From: Streptomyces olivochromogenes
GTDB taxonomy: Bacteria > Actinomycetota > Actinomycetes > Streptomycetales > Streptomycetaceae
DNA: 53,378 bases
Direction of reading: 5' to 3'
NCBI RefSeq assembly: GCF_021538895.1
Contig: NZ_JADDRL010000069.1
Location: 1-53,378, forward strand
The translations under genes were made by a program, and so were the position numbers. Shown piece after piece: positions 23,484 to 31,479 of the stretch (within the stretch, counting starts at the first letter, position 1; every line of letters begins with the position of its first letter). The notes under the pieces were generated by a model. That model was given only the letters and a program-made list of their open reading frames with translations. It had not been told where the DNA came from and searched no databases.

Positions 23484-25413
23484 GGTGGCCGCCGCTCACC
23501 CGGTCCATGGGCAGCCACAGCACGGTGTCCCCGGTCTTCGCGGTCGACCGGAACGTCTTCGGGTCGGCCAGTTCGGCGTCGGTCAGCGCGCGGTCCCAGA
23601 CGCGGACGTCGTCGACGGCGCCGGTGAAGAAGGCCCGGCTGTCCATGCGCTGGCCGATATGGACTCCGAAGGGGGAGTTGCGGCTGACGGATCCGGCCAC
23701 GTCGGCGGCGGCGAACGGGGTGCCGTCGACGGCGAGCCGGAACTGTCCGCCGCCGCGCCGCACGACCGCGTGGTGCCACTGGCCGTCGTTGTAGGCGCCG
23801 GTGGTGGTGAAGACCGACGCCGTGCGGACGGTCGAGCGGCCGTCGCGCACGGTCATCAGGGCCCGCACCCGGTTGCCGTCGGGTTCGCCGCGCAGCCACA
23901 CCTGCGGCTGGGTGGAGCCGATGCCGCCCATCCACAGCAGCGGCTGCTCCCCGCTCGTCGCGGAGTACCGGAACCACACGGACGCCGTGAAGTCCTTCGT
24001 GCCGAGCGGGAGCCGGTCGCTGTACGGCAGGCGCACCGCGTCGTCGGCCCCGTCGAACTCCAGGGCGCCCCCGAACACGCCGTCCGTCTCCTCGGCGCCG
24101 CCGAGCACGGCCGCGCGCGGGGCGTGCGGGGCGAGGTCGCGGGTGGTGGGGTCGGGGCCCCGGCGCGGCTGGAGCCAGTCCTCGGTGAAGCGGGCGAAGC
24201 GGATCTCGTCGCGCGCGTCGACCGCGCCGCCCTCGTACATCAGCCCCACGGTGTCGTGGTCGACGCGCACCATGTCGGAGTAGCCGGACCAGTCGGTCGT
24301 GACGACCGTGCCCCGGTCCACGCTGTCCCAGGTGCGTCCGCCGTCGTAGGAGGAGCGGACCATCATCGTCCGGCGGCGGTCGGGGTCGGCGGGGCAGGAC
24401 AGCAGGATCCGGTTGCCCAGGCGCAGCGACGAGCCCTGGACCTGCGGGGTGTACAGGTCGGGGAGGTCCCGGAAGGGGGTGGCGAAGCTGTCGCCGCCGT
24501 CGCGGCTGACCGTCTGGGTGCGGTGGCCGAGGTCGGTGCCGTCCTGCTCCCGGCCGCTGACCAGGATCGACCCGTCGGCGCGCTCGGTGAGGGTCAGCTC
24601 GGACGGCTTCTGCCGGAAGGTGCCGTCGTCCGCGATCGGCCAGTTGTCGGTGGCCCCGATCCGCCAGTGGTCGCCGCCGTCGTCGCTGACGATGAGCGCC
24701 GCGTGGTTGGCGGAGATCCGAGTGCCGTCCCAGGTCTCGGTGTTGACGCCGAAGACCAGCCGGCCGGCGTCCTTGCCGCGGGTGAGCTGAAGGCCGTGCA
24801 CGGGGCCGGTCGCGTACCAGGAGTTCCAGTTCGCGGGCAGGATCTCCGGGCTCAGATCGCGCGGCTGGGACCAGGTCAGGCCGTCGTCGTCGCTGTACTG
24901 CAGATGCGGGGTGCGGTCGCAGGGGACCGAGCAGCTCGCGCCGTCCGTACGGCCCGTGTTGTACGTCTCCGCGAGCAGGATCCGGCCGGTCTCGCGGTCC
25001 ACGATCGGCGCGGGGTTGCCGTGGGTGTCGCCCGCGCCCTCGTTGACCACGCTCAGCGGGCTCCAGGTGCGGCCGTCGTCGGTGGAGCGCTTCACCACGA
25101 TGTCGATGTCGGCCGCGTCACCGCAGTTGAGGACCCGGCCCTCGGCGAACGCCAGGAGCGTACCGTCGACGGTCTTCACGATCGCGGGGATGCGGAAGCA
25201 GGCGTAGCCCGGGTCCTGGGAAGCCTTGAAGAGGATCTGCTGCTCGAAACCGGGGGTGTCGGCGGCGATGGCGGGGGTGCCCGGGGTGTCGCCGGTGGCG
25301 GAGGTGCCGGTGGCCGGCTGGGCGTGCGCCGGGTGCGGCAGGACAAGCAGAGCGGCCGCCGTGAACACGGCGGCCAGCGTGGTTCTCAGTCGTGCGCGGA
25401 CTCTTGACGGCAT
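23452..25413 (-). CDS. Secreted exo-alpha-sialidase (GH33) with LamG-like domain
   Basis: 653 aa. Signal peptide with cleavage after AHA (about residue 31). The sialidase propeller has the CFRIPAIV motif (R74 of the arginine triad) and at least four Asp-boxes (STDDGRTWS, SDDDGLTWS, SDDGGDHWR, SRDGGDSFA, plus SYDGGRTWD), with the typical Glu/Tyr region later. Residues from about 450 form a concanavalin/LamG-like module (FGGALEFDGADDAVRLPYSD, DFTASVWFRY, WHHAVVRRGGGQFRLAVDG). It releases terminal sialic acid outside the cell. The last roughly ten codons (QGLSGRSGRS) come from the MITE-like element, so the natural C-terminus has been replaced. Confidence 0.9.
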   Translation of the reverse strand: MPSRVRARLRTTLAAVFTAAALLVLPHPAHAQPATGTSATGDTPGTPAIAADTPGFEQQILFKASQDPGYACFRIPAIVKTVDGTLLAFAEGRVLNCGDAADIDIVVKRSTDDGRTWSPLSVVNEGAGDTHGNPAPIVDRETGRILLAETYNTGRTDGASCSVPCDRTPHLQYSDDDGLTWSQPRDLSPEILPANWNSWYATGPVHGLQLTRGKDAGRLVFGVNTETWDGTRISANHAALIVSDDGGDHWRIGATDNWPIADDGTFRQKPSELTLTERADGSILVSGREQDGTDLGHRTQTVSRDGGDSFATPFRDLPDLYTPQVQGSSLRLGNRILLSCPADPDRRRTMMVRSSYDGGRTWDSVDRGTVVTTDWSGYSDMVRVDHDTVGLMYEGGAVDARDEIRFARFTEDWLQPRRGPDPTTRDLAPHAPRAAVLGGAEETDGVFGGALEFDGADDAVRLPYSDRLPLGTKDFTASVWFRYSATSGEQPLLWMGGIGSTQPQVWLRGEPDGNRVRALMTVRDGRSTVRTASVFTTTGAYNDGQWHHAVVRRGGGQFRLAVDGTPFAAADVAGSVSRNSPFGVHIGQRMDSRAFFTGAVDDVRVWDRALTDAELADPKTFRSTAKTGDTVLWLPMDRVSGGHQGLSGRSGRS

Positions 25414-25445
25414 GGTGCGACCTGCCCTTCATGCGTCCTGACATC

Positions 25446-25462
25446 TGGACATCCCATGTCCA
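25446..25462. promoter_or_regulatory. Palindromic operator of the sialidase gene
   Basis: TGGACAT-CCC-ATGTCCA, a perfect 7-bp inverted repeat 33 bp before the sialidase start. On the minus strand it overlaps a possible -35 (TTGGAC). The symmetry resembles GntR-type sites; the regulator is not in the window. Confidence 0.6.
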
Positions 25463-25539
25463 ACGTGCGCTTCTCAGACGTTAGTTGGGCCCCGGTCGGC
25501 TCACAAGAAGCGTGCAGCCACTTCAGGTCTTCCGCGCCG

Positions 25540-26457
25540 TCAGGGGCGCAGCACCACCTTGCCGAGGTTGCTCCGCGACGCGATCGCCTCGTGCGCCGCG
25601 GCCGCGTCCGCCAGCGCGAACTCGCCGTGCACGGCGGGCCTCAGCCGCCCGTCGGCGAACAGCCGCCACAGCTCGCGGCGCCACCGCTCGTACAGCTCGG
25701 GCCGCTCCTGGGCGACGAGCCTCATCTGGAACCCGATGACCGACTTGGCGCCGACCAGCAGGTCGTACGCCTGGATCGTGCCGCCGCCCGAGCTGTAGGC
25801 CACCAGCCGGCCGCCGGGGGCCAGGGCGGCGACGGCCGGGGTGAGCAGGTGGCCGCCGACCGCGTCCAGGGCGTAGTCGGCGGGAGGTCCCCAGCCGTCG
25901 TCGCCGTACAGGACGACGTCGTCGGCGCCCAGCGAGCGGACGAAGTCCGCCTTGGCCGGGTCGGAGACGGCGCCGACCACCCGCCCCGCGCCGCGCACCC
26001 GCGCCAGTTGCACGGCGAGGTGTCCGACCCCGCTCGCCGCGGCCGTGACCAGGGCCGCCTCGCCGGGTTCGGGTCGCGCCGCCGTCAGCGCGCCGAGCGC
26101 GACCAGCCCGCTGCGGACCAGGGCGACCGCGTCGACCGCGCGGGCGCCGTCGGGTATCGGCGAGGTCATGTCCTCCCGCAGCAGCGCGAAATCGGCGTAC
26201 CCGTGCCCGAAGCACAGCCCCGTCACCCGGTCGCCGGTGCGGAACCGGGTGACGCCCGGCCCCAGGGCGACCACGTCCCCGGCGAGCTCGCCGCCGAGCG
26301 GAACGGGCTCGGCGGCCTCGGTGACCTTGCGGACGATGGGAAGGGTGACGCCGACGGCCTCGCAGCGCACGAGGAGCTCGCCGGGGCCGGGCCGGGGGAC
26401 GGGGACCTCCTCCAGGAACAGCGGGCCGCCGGTGGGCTCGTACCGGACGCGACGCAT
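25540..26457 (-). CDS. NADPH:quinone oxidoreductase / zinc-type alcohol dehydrogenase-like
   Basis: 305-aa MDR-superfamily reductase using NAD(P)H. GroES-like N-domain (PRPGPGELLVRCEAVGVTLPIV, GELAGDVVALGPGVTRFRTGDRVTG) and a Rossmann domain with ALVTAAASGVGHLAVQLARVRGAGRVVGAVSD. Structural zinc cysteines are missing, as in quinone oxidoreductases. ATG 26457 has GGAGG 5 bp upstream. It is divergent from a MarR regulator with two matching palindromes between them, so it is very likely repressed by that MarR in response to quinones or electrophiles. Confidence 0.9.
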   Translation of the reverse strand: MRRVRYEPTGGPLFLEEVPVPRPGPGELLVRCEAVGVTLPIVRKVTEAAEPVPLGGELAGDVVALGPGVTRFRTGDRVTGLCFGHGYADFALLREDMTSPIPDGARAVDAVALVRSGLVALGALTAARPEPGEAALVTAAASGVGHLAVQLARVRGAGRVVGAVSDPAKADFVRSLGADDVVLYGDDGWGPPADYALDAVGGHLLTPAVAALAPGGRLVAYSSGGGTIQAYDLLVGAKSVIGFQMRLVAQERPELYERWRRELWRLFADGRLRPAVHGEFALADAAAAHEAIASRSNLGKVVLRP

Positions 26458-26472
26458 CGCACCTCCGAAAGT

Positions 26473-26489
26473 CGTTGGGAACCCCAACG
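26473..26489. promoter_or_regulatory. MarR operator 1
   Basis: CGTTGGGAACCCCAACG, a perfect palindrome with 7-bp arms, in the divergent promoter between the oxidoreductase and the MarR gene. A second copy lies 29 bp away. Confidence 0.75.
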
Positions 26490-26501
26490 GTATTCGGAGG
26501 T

Positions 26502-26518
26502 CGTTGGGAAGTCCAACG
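26502..26518. promoter_or_regulatory. MarR operator 2
   Basis: CGTTGGGAAGTCCAACG repeats the first palindrome with one arm mismatch. It sits 22 bp before the MarR start, just upstream of a possible -10 (TAGGCT, 26529-26534), consistent with autorepression. Confidence 0.75.
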
Positions 26519-26540
26519 ACTTCTTCGCTAGGCTGCCGCC

Positions 26541-26978
26541 ATGGCCGAACCACCCCTCCTCGCGATCCGCTCCTTGCCCAGCTGGCTCCTCGGCCGCGCC
26601 GCGGCACGCGGCCGCGCCCTGGTGGCCGAGGCGCTCGCCGCCGAGGACCTGAGGATGTGGCACCACGTGGTGCTCTCCGCCGTCCGCGACCTCGCCCCCG
26701 TCGCCCAGGCGGACCTCGGCCGCGGCATCGGCCTCGACCCCAAGGACCTGGTCGGCATCCTCAACGACCTTCAGGCGGCCGGCCTCGTGCGCCGCGAGCC
26801 GGACCCCGGGGACCGCCGCAAGAACGCGGTCTCGCTCACCCCGGAGGGCGAGCGGCTCCTGACGCGCTGCGAGAGGGCCGCCCGCGCGGCCAACGACACA
26901 CTGCTCGCCCCGCTGTCGGCGGCCGAACGCGACCAGTTCATGGACCTGTTGATCCGGATTTCCGGTACGGACGGCTGA
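26541..26978 (+). CDS. MarR-family transcriptional regulator
   Basis: 145 aa winged-helix regulator: VLSAVRDLAPVAQADLGRGIGLDPKDLVGILNDLQAAGLVRREPDPGDRRKNAVSLTPEG-type core with the DRR wing motif. ATG 26541 lies only about 7 nt after a -10-like TAGGCT, so the mRNA may be leaderless. It probably binds the two CGTTGG palindromes upstream and controls the divergent oxidoreductase and itself. The downstream isochorismatase-family gene follows by 19 bp and may be co-transcribed. Confidence 0.92.
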   Translation: MAEPPLLAIRSLPSWLLGRAAARGRALVAEALAAEDLRMWHHVVLSAVRDLAPVAQADLGRGIGLDPKDLVGILNDLQAAGLVRREPDPGDRRKNAVSLTPEGERLLTRCERAARAANDTLLAPLSAAERDQFMDLLIRISGTDG

Positions 26979-26997
26979 CGAAGGCTAACGTTCCGTC

Positions 26998-27525
26998 ATG
27001 ACCGCAGCTCTCACACTCGATCCGGCGCGCACGGCCCTCGTCCTCGTCGACCTGATGGACCGCATCGTCGCGCTGCCCCTGGAGCCCCGCAAGGGCACCG
27101 AAGTCCTGGTCACCGCCGAGGGGTTGGCGGCCTCCTTCCGTTCGGCCGGGGCACCCGTCGCGCTGATCCGCGTCGAACGGCCCGGCGTGGCCGAGCAGCC
27201 GCCCGGCAGCGGACTGGTGGCCGGGCTGCTCCGCGCGGGGGACATCGAGATCGTGAAGCGCACGCTGGGCGGCTTCCAGGGCACGGACCTCGACGCCCGG
27301 CTGCGCCAACGCGGCATCACCACGCTGGTGTTCGCGGGCATCTCCACGAACCTGGGCGTCGAATCCACCGCCCGCGCCGCCCACGACCTCGGCTACGACC
27401 TCGTCTTCGTCGAGAACGCGATGGCCGCCCTCACGGCGGACGAGCACGCCGCGTCCGTGCGCTACGACTTCCCGCGGCTGGGCGCGGTCGTCCCCGCCTC
27501 CGGGGTGCGCCTCTCGGCCGGCTGA
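26998..27525 (+). CDS. Isochorismatase-family hydrolase lacking the catalytic cysteine
   Basis: 175 aa, cysteine-hydrolase/isochorismatase fold. D18 (LVLVDLMD) and K87 (EIVKRTLGG) of the usual D-K-C triad are present. The Cys position in T-N-x-C-V-x-S-T is Gly here (TNLGVEST, G120), as in true isochorismatases (EntB/PhzD type) that hydrolyse a vinyl ether without covalent catalysis. Nicotinamidase-like activity is therefore unlikely. No siderophore or phenazine genes accompany it. It may be co-transcribed with marR and ends 4 bp from the convergent SDR gene. Confidence 0.82.
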   Translation: MTAALTLDPARTALVLVDLMDRIVALPLEPRKGTEVLVTAEGLAASFRSAGAPVALIRVERPGVAEQPPGSGLVAGLLRAGDIEIVKRTLGGFQGTDLDARLRQRGITTLVFAGISTNLGVESTARAAHDLGYDLVFVENAMAALTADEHAASVRYDFPRLGAVVPASGVRLSAG

Positions 27526-27529
27526 CCGG

Positions 27530-28249
27530 TCAGACCAGCACCCCGCCGCCGTCCACGACCACCACCGAACCGGTGCTGTACCCGCCGCGCATCAGATACA
27601 GGTACGCCTCCGCCACGTCCTCGGGCTCGCCCACCCGCCCGACGGGCAGCGAGGCGGCCAAGGAGGCGAACAGCCCGCCGCGGGCCTCCTCCGGCAACTC
27701 CCGCCACAGCTCCGTGCGGACCACGCCGGGGGAGACCACGTTCACCCGCAGCGGAGCCAGCTCCAGGGCCAGCGCCCGGGTCAGCGACTCCATCGCGCCG
27801 CACAGACTCGCCGCGACCGCCGTCCCCGGCAACGGCCGGCGCCCCGCGGTCCCGGTGGTCAGCACCACCGAACCGCCCGCGCGGATCGCGGGCGCGCCGT
27901 ACCGGACCGCTGTGCAGGCGCCCCACAGCCGCGTGTCCAGGAAGCGCCGGGCGCGCGCCAGGTCCGACTCGGCGAGGCTCTCCATCAGCAGTGACTCACC
28001 GGCCGTGTAGACCAGGTGGTCGAAGGCGCCGATCCGCCCGAAGAAGGCCCGTACCGCCTCCTCGTCGGTGGCGTCGAGGACATGTCCCTCGGCGCCCCGC
28101 GGCAGCCGGCGCAGCGCCGCGTCCACGCTCTCCCGCCGACGGGAGGCGACCACCACCTCCGCGTCCTCGCCCGCGGCCGCCCCCGCGACCGCGAGCCCGA
28201 TGCCCGACGTACCACCGATCACCACGATCCGCTGTTCCCGCAGGCTCAT
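27530..28249 (-). CDS. SDR-family oxidoreductase
   Basis: 239-aa short-chain dehydrogenase. Glycine-rich NAD(P) motif VVIGGTSGIGLAVAG, Arg residues of ASRRRES suggesting NADP, LDATDEEAV and a substrate region GGSVVLTTGTAGRRPLPG. The canonical Y-x-x-x-K is not obvious: the segment after the Ser motif reads GTAVAASLCGAMESL, so the catalytic Tyr/Lys pair appears substituted. ATG 28249 has GGAGG upstream. Divergent from a LysR gene that probably regulates it. Confidence 0.87.
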   Translation of the reverse strand: MSLREQRIVVIGGTSGIGLAVAGAAAGEDAEVVVASRRRESVDAALRRLPRGAEGHVLDATDEEAVRAFFGRIGAFDHLVYTAGESLLMESLAESDLARARRFLDTRLWGACTAVRYGAPAIRAGGSVVLTTGTAGRRPLPGTAVAASLCGAMESLTRALALELAPLRVNVVSPGVVRTELWRELPEEARGGLFASLAASLPVGRVGEPEDVAEAYLYLMRGGYSTGSVVVVDGGGVLV

Positions 28250-28392
28250 GCCGATCCTCCTCACAGGCTTGTGCACCGCTTCTTTCTTGCTCGGGATCCA
28301 GCCTGCGACCGCCGCCACCTCGCCGTCCAAGACCTCTTCCGGCGGCGGCGATACCCTGAAGGCATCGCCACCGGACGACGGAAGGGGCGGCC
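28250..28392. promoter_or_regulatory. Divergent promoter region between SDR and LysR genes
   Basis: 143 bp between two divergent starts. TACCCT (28352-28357) is a possible -10 for the LysR gene and ATACCCTGAAGGCAT has the A/T-N11-A/T form of a LysR box. The call rests on arrangement plus weak motifs. Confidence 0.3.
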
Positions 28393-29208
28393 ATGGACCT
28401 CGACCTGCGCAAGGTCCGCTACTTCACGGCCGTGGCCGAGCGGCTGCACTTCGGGCGGGCGGCCGAGAGCCTGCACATCGCCCAGCCGGTGCTCAGCCGT
28501 CAGATCCGGGCCCTGGAGAAGGACCTGGACGCCACCCTCTTCGAACGCGACAGCCACGGGGTGACACTGACGGCGGCGGGACGGCAACTCCTCGACGACG
28601 CACGCCCGTTGCTTGCCAACGCCGACGCCACCCGGCGACGGGTGCTCAGGGCCGCGCGCGGGCCCCGTCGCCTGGTCGTCGGCTTCCGGGCGGGCGTCGT
28701 GGTCACCCGCGCCGTGCGCGCCTTCGGCGCCGCGCACCCCGACGTCGAGGTCAAGGCCCGACGCGTCGAATGGGACGACCAGGAGCAGCTCGTCCTGGAC
28801 GGCACCGTCGACCTCGCCTACGTCCGCCGCCCCCTGCGCGAGCAGGGCCTGACCGTCGTCCCGCTGTTCAGCGAGGCGCGGGTGGCGATGCTGCCCGCCG
28901 AGCACCGGCTCGCCGGCAAGCAGGAGCTCGCCCTGGCCGACCTGGCGGACGAGCGGTGGCTGCGCTACACCGATCCGCGCCCCGACGACCTGCCGATCCG
29001 CACCATCGAGGAGAAGTTCGAGTGCGTGGCGGCGGGCACCGGCATCACCCTCGTACCGACGTCGGTCGCCGAGCAGTACTCCCGCCCGGACATCACCTAC
29101 GTGCCCGTGCGTGACGCCGAGCCGGACCAGGTCCTGCTCGTCTGGGAGAAAGGGCGGCGCTCACCCCTGATCGACGCGTTCGCGCGGATCGCGCAGGAGC
29201 GGGACTGA
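28393..29208 (+). CDS. LysR-family transcriptional regulator
   Basis: 271 aa. HTH at residues 6-55 (LRKVRYFTAVAERLHFGRAAESLHIAQPVLSRQIRALEKDL region) and a LysR substrate-binding domain (LVVGFRAGVVVTRAVRAF, LVLDGTVDLAYVRRPL, AAGTGITLVPTSVAEQY). Start ATG 28393 with GGAAGGGGCGG upstream. Divergent from the SDR gene, its probable target. A palindromic GC block (29209-29222) follows the stop. Confidence 0.92.
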   Translation: MDLDLRKVRYFTAVAERLHFGRAAESLHIAQPVLSRQIRALEKDLDATLFERDSHGVTLTAAGRQLLDDARPLLANADATRRRVLRAARGPRRLVVGFRAGVVVTRAVRAFGAAHPDVEVKARRVEWDDQEQLVLDGTVDLAYVRRPLREQGLTVVPLFSEARVAMLPAEHRLAGKQELALADLADERWLRYTDPRPDDLPIRTIEEKFECVAAGTGITLVPTSVAEQYSRPDITYVPVRDAEPDQVLLVWEKGRRSPLIDAFARIAQERD

Positions 29209-29222
29209 GCCGGGGCCCCGGC
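29209..29222. terminator. Possible terminator, GC palindrome
   Basis: GCCGGGGCCCCGGC immediately after the LysR stop and before the convergent fdhD stop is self-complementary but lacks a loop, so it is a weak terminator candidate. Confidence 0.3.
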
Positions 29223-29236
29223 CGGCCAGGAGAGGG

Positions 29237-30085
29237 TCAGCCCTGGGCGGCCGTGGTCCGCACGGCGATGCGGTCCTCGCCCGCGTACACGTTCATGGAG
29301 CTGCCCCGCAGGAAGCCCACCAGCGTCAGCCCGGTCTCGGCGGCCAGGTCAACCGCCAGCGACGACGGCGCCGAGACCGCCGCCAGCACCGGGATGCCCG
29401 CCATCACGGCCTTCTGGGCGAGCTCGAAGGAGGCACGGCCCGAGACCAGCAGGATCGAGCGGGACAGCGGCAGCTCGCCGTTCTGCAGGGCGCGGCCGAC
29501 CAGCTTGTCGACGGCGTTGTGCCGGCCCACGTCCTCGCGCACGTCGAGCAGCCGGCCGTCCTCACTGAACAGCGCGGCCGCGTGCAGGCCGCCGGTCCGG
29601 TCGAACACCCGCTGGGCCGCCCGCAGCCGGTCGGGGAGGCTCGCCAGCAGCTCCGGTTCGATCCGCAGCGGGGGAGTGTCGGCTATCGGCCACCGCGCGG
29701 TCGTGCGGACCGCGTCGAGACTGGCCTTGCCGCACAGCCCGCAGGACGAGGTGGTGTAGACGTTCCGCTCCAGCGTGATGTCGGGGAGGACGACGTCCGG
29801 CGCGGTCCGCACGTCCACCACGTTGTAGGTGTTCGAGCCGTCCACGGTCGCCCCGGCGCAGTAGACGATGTTCAGCAGGTCCGACGCGGCCGCCAGCACG
29901 CCCTCGCTCACCAGGAACCCGGCGGCGAGCGCGAAGTCGTCGCCGGGCGTCCGCATGGTGATGGCGAGGGGCTTGCCGTTGAGCCGGATCTCCAGGGGCT
30001 CCTCGGCGACGAGCGTGTCCGGCCGGGTGGAGACCGCCCCGTCGCGGATACGGATCACTTTGCGTCGTTCCGTGACTCGTCCCAT
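29237..30085 (-). CDS. fdhD: Formate dehydrogenase accessory sulfurtransferase FdhD
   Basis: 282 aa. FdhD transfers sulfur from a cysteine desulfurase to the molybdenum cofactor of formate dehydrogenase. The catalytic CxxC is TSSCGLCGK (C115, C118). Other family landmarks are PGDDFALAAGFLVSEG, DVREDVGRHNAVDKLVG and LVSGRASFELAQKA. ATG 30085. It lies 7 bp downstream of a remnant of an Fe-S formate-dehydrogenase-associated gene, so an ancestral pair has lost one partner here. A functional target enzyme must be elsewhere if the gene is still used. Confidence 0.95.
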   Translation of the reverse strand: MGRVTERRKVIRIRDGAVSTRPDTLVAEEPLEIRLNGKPLAITMRTPGDDFALAAGFLVSEGVLAAASDLLNIVYCAGATVDGSNTYNVVDVRTAPDVVLPDITLERNVYTTSSCGLCGKASLDAVRTTARWPIADTPPLRIEPELLASLPDRLRAAQRVFDRTGGLHAAALFSEDGRLLDVREDVGRHNAVDKLVGRALQNGELPLSRSILLVSGRASFELAQKAVMAGIPVLAAVSAPSSLAVDLAAETGLTLVGFLRGSSMNVYAGEDRIAVRTTAAQG

Positions 30086-30092
30086 GTCCTGA

Positions 30093-30233
30093 TCAGCCCC
30101 GATTCTGTACGTGCTGGTAGCCGAAACGGCCCTTGATGCGGAGATTGCCGTGGGCCACCGGGTTGTCGTGCGCGGAGGTGACCTTCACGGTCTCATTGTC
30201 CTGCACGTGGGGTGTGAGGTTGCAGCCAAGTCC
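30093..30233 (-). pseudogene. Remnant (3' end) of Fe-S formate dehydrogenase-associated gene
   Basis: The last 46 codons before a stop at 30093 read GLGCNLTPHVQDNETVKVTS, then AHDNPVAHGNLRIKGRFG and YQHVQNRG. This closely matches the C-terminal end of the Fe-S protein (C-x-Y-C-G-V-G-C-N-L-x-L-H-V, T-H-G-N-L-C-I-K-G-R-F-G) that commonly precedes fdhD in Streptomyces. The upstream frame does not continue the homology: no ferredoxin motifs, and the preceding Y-C is lost. A cluster cysteine is mutated (LRIKG for LCIKG). It is a truncated, decaying gene, not a functional protein. Confidence 0.75.
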
Positions 30234-30404
30234 GCGGCTCCGGAGCGACAGCCCGGTCACACAGCTGCTCACGCGGTGTCCGCGGGTCTGGTGGAGGCCG
30301 ACAACGCGGGCGCCCGTTTCCTGTGGCTTCACCTGCCGTCGTACCGGCGAGTCACTGACCAGACTGGTTGATCCCGCTGATCGCAGGCTACGAGGGGATC
30401 CCAG

Positions 30405-31352
30405 ATGAACGGCTCGCGCATCGCCGCCGTCGGCCATTACCAGCCCGCCAGGGTGCTCACCAACGAGGACCTGGCGGGCATGGTCGACACCAGTGACGAG
30501 TGGATCCGCAGCCGGGTGGGCATCCGGACCCGGCACATCGCCGGCCCCGACGAGCCCGTCGACGAGCTCGCCGCGCACGCCGCCGCCAAGGCCCTCGCCG
30601 CGGCGGGTCTGACACCCGCCGACATCGACCTGGTCCTGGTCGCCACCTCGACGGCGATCGACCGCTCCCCGAACACCGCCGCCCGTGTCGCGGCCCGGCT
30701 CGGCGTTCCGCAGCCCGCCGCCATGGACATCAACGTGGTCTGCGCCGGGTTCACCCACGCGCTGGCCACCGCCGACCACACGGTCCGCGCGGGGGCGGCG
30801 ACCCGTGCGCTGATCATCGGCGCCGACAAGATGTCCGACGTGACCGACTGGAGCGACCGGACGACCTGCGTCCTCGTCGGCGACGGCGCGGGGGCCGCCG
30901 TCGTCGAGGCCTGCGCGCCCGGCGAGCGGCCCGGGATCGGGCCCGTGCTGTGGGGGTCGGTGCCTGAGATGGGCCACGCCGTGCGGATCGAGGGCACGCC
31001 TCCGCGGTTCGCCCAGGAGGGGCAGAGCGTCTACCGCTGGGCCACCACCCGGCTGCCGTCCATCGCCCGCAGCGCCTGCGAGAAGGCCGGGATCGCCCCC
31101 GAGGACCTCGCCGCGGTCGTGCTCCACCAGGCCAACCTGCGCATCATCGAACCCCTCGCGCAGAAGCTCGGCGCCGTCAACGCCGTGGTCGCCCGCGATG
31201 TCACCGAATCGGGCAACACCTCCGCCGCCAGCATCCCCCTCGCGCTGTCCAAGCTCGTCGAGCGGGGCGAGATCACCGCCGGCGACCCGGTGCTGCTGTT
31301 CGGCTTCGGCGGCAACCTGTCGTACGCCGGGCAGGTCGTACGGTGCCCGTGA
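30405..31352 (+). CDS. 3-oxoacyl-ACP synthase III (KAS III, FabH-like)
   Basis: 315-aa thiolase-fold condensing enzyme that starts fatty-acid or polyketide-type chains from acyl-CoA and malonyl-ACP. The triad is present: C113 in INVVCAGFTHAL, H241 in VLHQANLRI and N271 in SGNTSAASIPLAL. The C-terminal LLFGFGGNLSYAGQVV is typical. It has no ACP, KAS II or other fatty-acid genes beside it, so it is a second, isolated KAS III rather than the housekeeping fabH. ATG 30405 follows gagggg. The GntR regulator downstream may control it. Confidence 0.92.
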   Translation: MNGSRIAAVGHYQPARVLTNEDLAGMVDTSDEWIRSRVGIRTRHIAGPDEPVDELAAHAAAKALAAAGLTPADIDLVLVATSTAIDRSPNTAARVAARLGVPQPAAMDINVVCAGFTHALATADHTVRAGAATRALIIGADKMSDVTDWSDRTTCVLVGDGAGAAVVEACAPGERPGIGPVLWGSVPEMGHAVRIEGTPPRFAQEGQSVYRWATTRLPSIARSACEKAGIAPEDLAAVVLHQANLRIIEPLAQKLGAVNAVVARDVTESGNTSAASIPLALSKLVERGEITAGDPVLLFGFGGNLSYAGQVVRCP

Positions 31353-31479
31353 CGAGCCGCCCGGATCCCCATGCGCCGTAGACTGTAGACGGAAGACAAT
31401 CGACACCGGCGCTGCGGGGCTGCCCGTGCCCACGAGCGTTCCGTCCGCTGTGCACGGCCCCGCCGAGGAGGGGGACGGC

